Source of the DNA: Lignipirellula cremea
Lineage (GTDB): Bacteria > Planctomycetota > Planctomycetia > Pirellulales > Pirellulaceae
NCBI RefSeq assembly: GCF_007751035.1
Contig: NZ_CP036433.1
Span: forward strand, 186,001 to 250,000
DNA length: 64,000 bases
Direction: 5' to 3'
The notes beneath the pieces are model-generated. The model did not search any database and was not told where the DNA came from. It saw nothing but the letters and a program-made list of their open reading frames with translations. This document shows positions 60,621-64,000 of this stretch, piece after piece. Position 1 is the first letter of the stretch, and every line of letters begins with the position of its first letter. Made by a program: the position numbers and the translations under genes.

Positions 60621-63600
60621 ATGAAATTCACGTCCGTTCCGCTTTTGGTTCTGCTTCTCGCCGCCGCGCCGGCGCTGGCCCAGAAGGTCGAGATCAAACC
60701 TGTCCTCAATGTGAACCCGCCGCCGATCGCCACGGATAAGACCGTCGCGTACGACTACGACATCGTCTATGTGCGGGCGCCGCGCTACGGAGACGACAAG
60801 CAGTCGAACTGGGCCGAGGTGTTTCATCCGACCGTGCTCGACCCGGGGGCGGATCTGATGCTGCTGCACCCCGATGGCAACGAAGAGTTGCTGGTCGAAG
60901 GCGGCCAGGGTTCGGTCGCCGATCCGTATATCTCGTTCGATGGCGAATGGGTCTATTACGCGAAGTTTCATAACGCCGAAAAAGGGGCGCCGGCGGCTGA
61001 GGCCGGGTCCGACCTCTATAAGATGCATCTCCCTTCGCGGCGGATCGTGCAGCTCACGCATGGCGAGTTCACGCCGAACACCGGGGCGGCCGATTGGTCG
61101 CGGAATCACCAGTTCCCCGTTTTTAATCTGGGGCCTTGCCCGCTTCCCGGCGGACGGCTGATGTTCACCAGCAACCGCCAGGGCTACAAGCCCCTGAAAG
61201 GATATACAACGGCCAACCTGCAATTGTTTGTGATGGATAACGATGGAAAAAATGTCGAGTGCATCGGCCATCTGAATGTCAACGCCGCACTGCATCCGAC
61301 GATTTTGAAGGATGGACGCGTTCTGTTCAGCACTTACGAATCGCAAGGCCGACGCGATATCCGCATCTGGGGACTGTGGAGCATCCACCCCGACGGCTCG
61401 AACTGGGCGCCCGTGATCAGCGCCTTTAGCCATGACCTGGCCGTACACTTTCAAACTCAGCTGTCCGACGGCAGCCTGATCGTGGAGGAGTACTACAACC
61501 TGAACAACAACGGGTTCGGCACCTATCTCAAGTTGCCGCCGCACGCTCGCCAAGGTTACGCGGGGTTCGGCTCCGCCGACCCAGAAGACTCGCGTAACCT
61601 GCGCCTGGCGGGGCGTAGTAGCATGGGACACATCTTCCCGATGAAGTTCAGCCCCGACGGCATCGAGATGCTGACGCCGTTCGCCCGCAGCAGCGACTGG
61701 GCCGCTGAGCCGAGCGTGCGAGCGGACAAAGAATCGCCCCGCGTCGGCAAGGTGACGCATCCCAGCGGCGCCCCGGACAATCATCTGTTGACCGTATGGT
61801 CTCCCGGTCCGGCCACTACCAACACGGCCCCGCGGCTGCCGGCTGTCGACGGCGGAATCTATCTGCTCAAGGACGGCCAGCCTATCGAAGAGCCGGGCCA
61901 GATGCTGTTGATCAAGAACGACCCGCGGTACAACGAATGCTGGCCGCGGGCGGTCGTCTCGTACGAACGGATCTATGGAGTGGCCGAACCACAGCGGATT
62001 GCCCCGACGGCGAACGACGGTAAGCTCTCGCCGCATCTGCCGGAAGGAACGCCGTTTGGACTGGTGGGCACATCCAGCTTCTATAAACGCGAGAGCTATC
62101 CGGGCGGCGGCGTGCCCGAAGGGACCGTCACTGCGGCCTGGACCGGCGGCCGCGATGACAGCGGCTACGAGAATCTGGGACCGTTCTTCAGCGACTCGGG
62201 CGGCAACTGGACTTCGCAAGGAGCCGACGTCGGCAAATACGGCAACGACGAGATTCACGCCGTGCGAATTCTGGCGATGGAAGGAACGACCAACGCCTCG
62301 GGGCAGCGGTTCCGCAATCACGCCAACGAGAGGTTGCGGATTCTGGGCGAAATTCCGCTGCGCAAGTTCCACGAGGGCAAGCAGCCCCTCGACCCCGACG
62401 GCAACCCCGATACAAGCTTCCTGGCGAAGATTCCCGCCGATGTGGCCTTCACTTTTCAGACGCTCGACCGGCACGGCCTGGTGCTGAATATGTCGCAGAC
62501 CTGGCATCAACTCCGCCCCGGCGAGGTCCGCCATGATTGCGGCGGCTGCCACGCCCATAGTCAACAGCCGACGCTCTTTGAGGAAACGGCCGCGGCCAGG
62601 CCCGATTATCAACTGTTTGATCTGACGCACCATGTGCCGCTGCTGGCGGACAAGTCCCGCGACGAAACGGGCCCGCAATGGGATTCCGAGAACAAGACCG
62701 GACTGCGGCTGACCGACGCGACGGTGGTCAATGTCGAATACCATCGCGACATCGTCCCAATCTTCCAGCGCAGCTGCATCGCCTGTCATAGCGAGAAAAA
62801 CGGCGCCAGACCGGCCGCCGGTTTGGTGCTCGACGATGAAACCGAAGTCGCCGGGCTGCCGGGTTCGTATTATCGATTGGCCTGGGAGTCCGAAAAAGGC
62901 TGGATCGACGTGAAGTTCGGCCCCCCGCCGATCAGTCGCAGCGGCACGTGGGGTCAACCGAACGGCTCGCGCTATGTGCGAAAGTTCCAAGCCCGTCGCA
63001 GCCTGCTCGCCTGGAAACTAATGGGGCGAAGGATGGACGGTTGGAGCAACGACGACTTCCCCTCGGCCGCCACGCCGGGTGACTTCACCACGCTGACCCA
63101 GGCGGGAGAGCGGATCTGGCGCGAGGATCTGACCGAGCGCGAACAGCATCGTCTGCGAGAGCAGGCGGACCTGGACTACACGGGCTCCATCATGCCGCCG
63201 CCGGCGGCCGTGAAGGCCGGCAAGGTCCAGCCGCTTTCCGACGAGGACCGGCGGACGATCTTCCGCTGGATCGACCTGGGCTGCCCTGTCGATCTCGACC
63301 ACGCGCTGGTTACTCCGGAACGACCCAGCTACGGTTGGCTGGGCGATGACAAACGACCGACGCTGACGATTGCAGCGCCGGCGCCAGGAGCCAATGCGGC
63401 CGTGACGCGGATCCTGATCGGCATGGACGACTATTATACGGGCCTCGACCTGAGCAGCTTCAGCGTGACGACCGACTTCCCTGTGGGCGACGCCCCGCCA
63501 GGAACAAATCTGGCGACGCAGTTCCTGCAAAAGTCCCGCGGCGCGTGGGAGCTGCGTTTACCGGCGCCAATGACGAGGGCCGGACGGATCGCGGTCAGCG

Positions 63601-63668
63601 TCAAGGACAACCAGGGAAACATCAGCGAACTGGTCCGCTCCTTCAACGTAGAACCCGCGGCCAAATAG
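60621..63668 (+). CDS. Secreted HZS-alpha-like dihaem cytochrome with beta-propeller
   Basis: A 1015-residue protein with signal peptide (LLVLLLAAAPALAQ). Residues about 30-420 look like a TolB/WD-type propeller (SFDGEWVYYAKFHN, PCPLPGGRLMFTSNRQGYKP, TILKDGRVLFSTYESQGRRD). The middle part (about 430-700) recalls the hydrazine synthase alpha-subunit middle domain. Two haem c sites are seen, C640-G-G-C-H644 and C719-I-A-C-H723 (FQRSCIACHS), and a C-terminal beta domain (about 915-1010). Related proteins are widespread in non-anammox planctomycetes and not shown to make hydrazine, and no other hydrazine synthase subunit is present here. Likely an extracytoplasmic redox enzyme or electron carrier. 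Confidence 0.82.
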   Translation: MKFTSVPLLVLLLAAAPALAQKVEIKPVLNVNPPPIATDKTVAYDYDIVYVRAPRYGDDKQSNWAEVFHPTVLDPGADLMLLHPDGNEELLVEGGQGSVADPYISFDGEWVYYAKFHNAEKGAPAAEAGSDLYKMHLPSRRIVQLTHGEFTPNTGAADWSRNHQFPVFNLGPCPLPGGRLMFTSNRQGYKPLKGYTTANLQLFVMDNDGKNVECIGHLNVNAALHPTILKDGRVLFSTYESQGRRDIRIWGLWSIHPDGSNWAPVISAFSHDLAVHFQTQLSDGSLIVEEYYNLNNNGFGTYLKLPPHARQGYAGFGSADPEDSRNLRLAGRSSMGHIFPMKFSPDGIEMLTPFARSSDWAAEPSVRADKESPRVGKVTHPSGAPDNHLLTVWSPGPATTNTAPRLPAVDGGIYLLKDGQPIEEPGQMLLIKNDPRYNECWPRAVVSYERIYGVAEPQRIAPTANDGKLSPHLPEGTPFGLVGTSSFYKRESYPGGGVPEGTVTAAWTGGRDDSGYENLGPFFSDSGGNWTSQGADVGKYGNDEIHAVRILAMEGTTNASGQRFRNHANERLRILGEIPLRKFHEGKQPLDPDGNPDTSFLAKIPADVAFTFQTLDRHGLVLNMSQTWHQLRPGEVRHDCGGCHAHSQQPTLFEETAAARPDYQLFDLTHHVPLLADKSRDETGPQWDSENKTGLRLTDATVVNVEYHRDIVPIFQRSCIACHSEKNGARPAAGLVLDDETEVAGLPGSYYRLAWESEKGWIDVKFGPPPISRSGTWGQPNGSRYVRKFQARRSLLAWKLMGRRMDGWSNDDFPSAATPGDFTTLTQAGERIWREDLTEREQHRLREQADLDYTGSIMPPPAAVKAGKVQPLSDEDRRTIFRWIDLGCPVDLDHALVTPERPSYGWLGDDKRPTLTIAAPAPGANAAVTRILIGMDDYYTGLDLSSFSVTTDFPVGDAPPGTNLATQFLQKSRGAWELRLPAPMTRAGRIAVSVKDNQGNISELVRSFNVEPAAK

Positions 63669-63742
63669 CGGGCGGTCGAATCGACGGAGACTGCCATGCA
63701 ACCAGCGCCCGGTTCTGGTTCCCGAAGCATAAATTTCTGTGA

Positions 63743-64000
63743 CCGTACGGTAAAATTAGTCGAACGACGTTCAAAGTCCGTATTAAGAGGGCTTTGAATG
63801 ACGATTTTCTATCGAATCTCGGCCGACCGCCACGCTCCCTCGGCGAAGATTGCCAGCCGCGCAGACGTCGATCGCAGCAAAACAACGAAAGAACAGGAGA
63901 GACTTCACGCTGCTTTTCGCTGGTAGTACTGCAGCAGTCCGCCCAGCCGCCAGTGGTGAATCCAACCGGAGAGAATGGCGAACAGCAACTGCTAAGGTTG
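63743..64000. mobile_element. Internally deleted, non-autonomous derivative of the 1.42-kb IS (copy D)
   Basis: Left end CCGTACGGTAAAATTAGTCG at 63743 and the 180-bp left non-coding part match copies A and B. At about 63945 the last 14 transposase codons (GGLLQYYQRKAA-like) are joined directly to the first codons (minus-strand HH, WI, then LLFAILSG-like), deleting about 325 codons; a TAG also replaces a Trp codon at the N-terminus. The right end lies beyond the window. Estimated full size is about 430 bp. Confidence 0.8.

Noticed and set aside
60546-62990. An 814-codon open frame on the minus strand
   Set aside because: It is antisense to the HZS-alpha-like gene, shows no domain motif and arises from the high GC third-position pattern of that gene.
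60621-63668. Evidence for anammox metabolism
   Set aside because: Only an alpha-like protein is present; no beta or gamma subunit, hydrazine dehydrogenase or related gene is seen, and similar proteins are common in other planctomycetes.

Overview
The window looks like a Planctomycetota (Pirellulales-type) chromosome. The marker families are dense: three intact pairs of a DUF1587/1592/1588/1585 'planctomycete cytochrome c' protein with a DUF1552 protein, a DUF1501 protein, five sulfatases of which four are intact in sequence and none is duplicated exactly, secreted leucine-rich-repeat proteins, two ECF sigma/anti-sigma pairs and a HZS-alpha-like dihaem protein. Nearly all genes from 0.5 to 39.7 kb lie on the minus strand. 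(Strictly, four sulfatase genes are seen: 25.5, 38.2, 49.5 and 55.4 kb.)

Layout. 0-0.5 kb: insertion-sequence (IS) debris. 0.5-5.3 kb: DUF1592 -> DUF1552 -> LRR lipoprotein operon. 5.4-8.8 kb: a decayed DUF1552/DUF1592 pair caught between a transposase scrap and a 1.42-kb IS. 8.9-20.7 kb: the most unusual locus, an ECF sigma factor and RskA-like anti-sigma factor followed by two giant secreted proteins (haem-binding CxxCH head plus about 30 LRR-like repeats), a 51-residue secreted peptide translationally coupled to a PP2C/SpoIIE phosphatase, a truncated third repeat gene, a HEAT-like protein and a TPR/PQQ-propeller protein. 21.0-21.5 kb: IS remnant. 21.5-39.7 kb: one long tightly spaced minus-strand series: sulfatase; ECF sigma, FecR anti-sigma, DUF1592, DUF1552, truncated DUF1501, LRR, sugar isomerase-like TIM barrel, SDR, Gfo/Idh/MocA oxidoreductase, sulfatase, DUF1592, DUF1552. 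This reads as a sulfated-glycan catabolic locus under its own sigma factor.

From 39.8 kb on the window becomes accessory: an IS1380-family element with a 4-bp target duplication, an LRR protein, an arylsulfotransferase-like protein of AT-richer composition with a good promoter, a second 1.42-kb IS, an MscK/MscS-type channel, two sulfatases carrying the C-x-A-x-R variant of the formylglycine motif, an ISKra4-type transposase, and two 378-bp MITE-like elements in opposite orientation, each sitting inside another gene. Several genes are decayed there: an EF-hand peptide, a DUF1592-DUF1552 deletion fusion, two kinase scraps and an internally deleted copy of the HZS-alpha-like gene that stands just upstream of the intact 1015-residue one. 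The window ends inside an internally deleted, non-autonomous derivative of the 1.42-kb IS, and begins with the right end of another copy.

No tRNA, rRNA, CRISPR array or replication origin was recognised. Family names come from recognised motifs, not from database searches.
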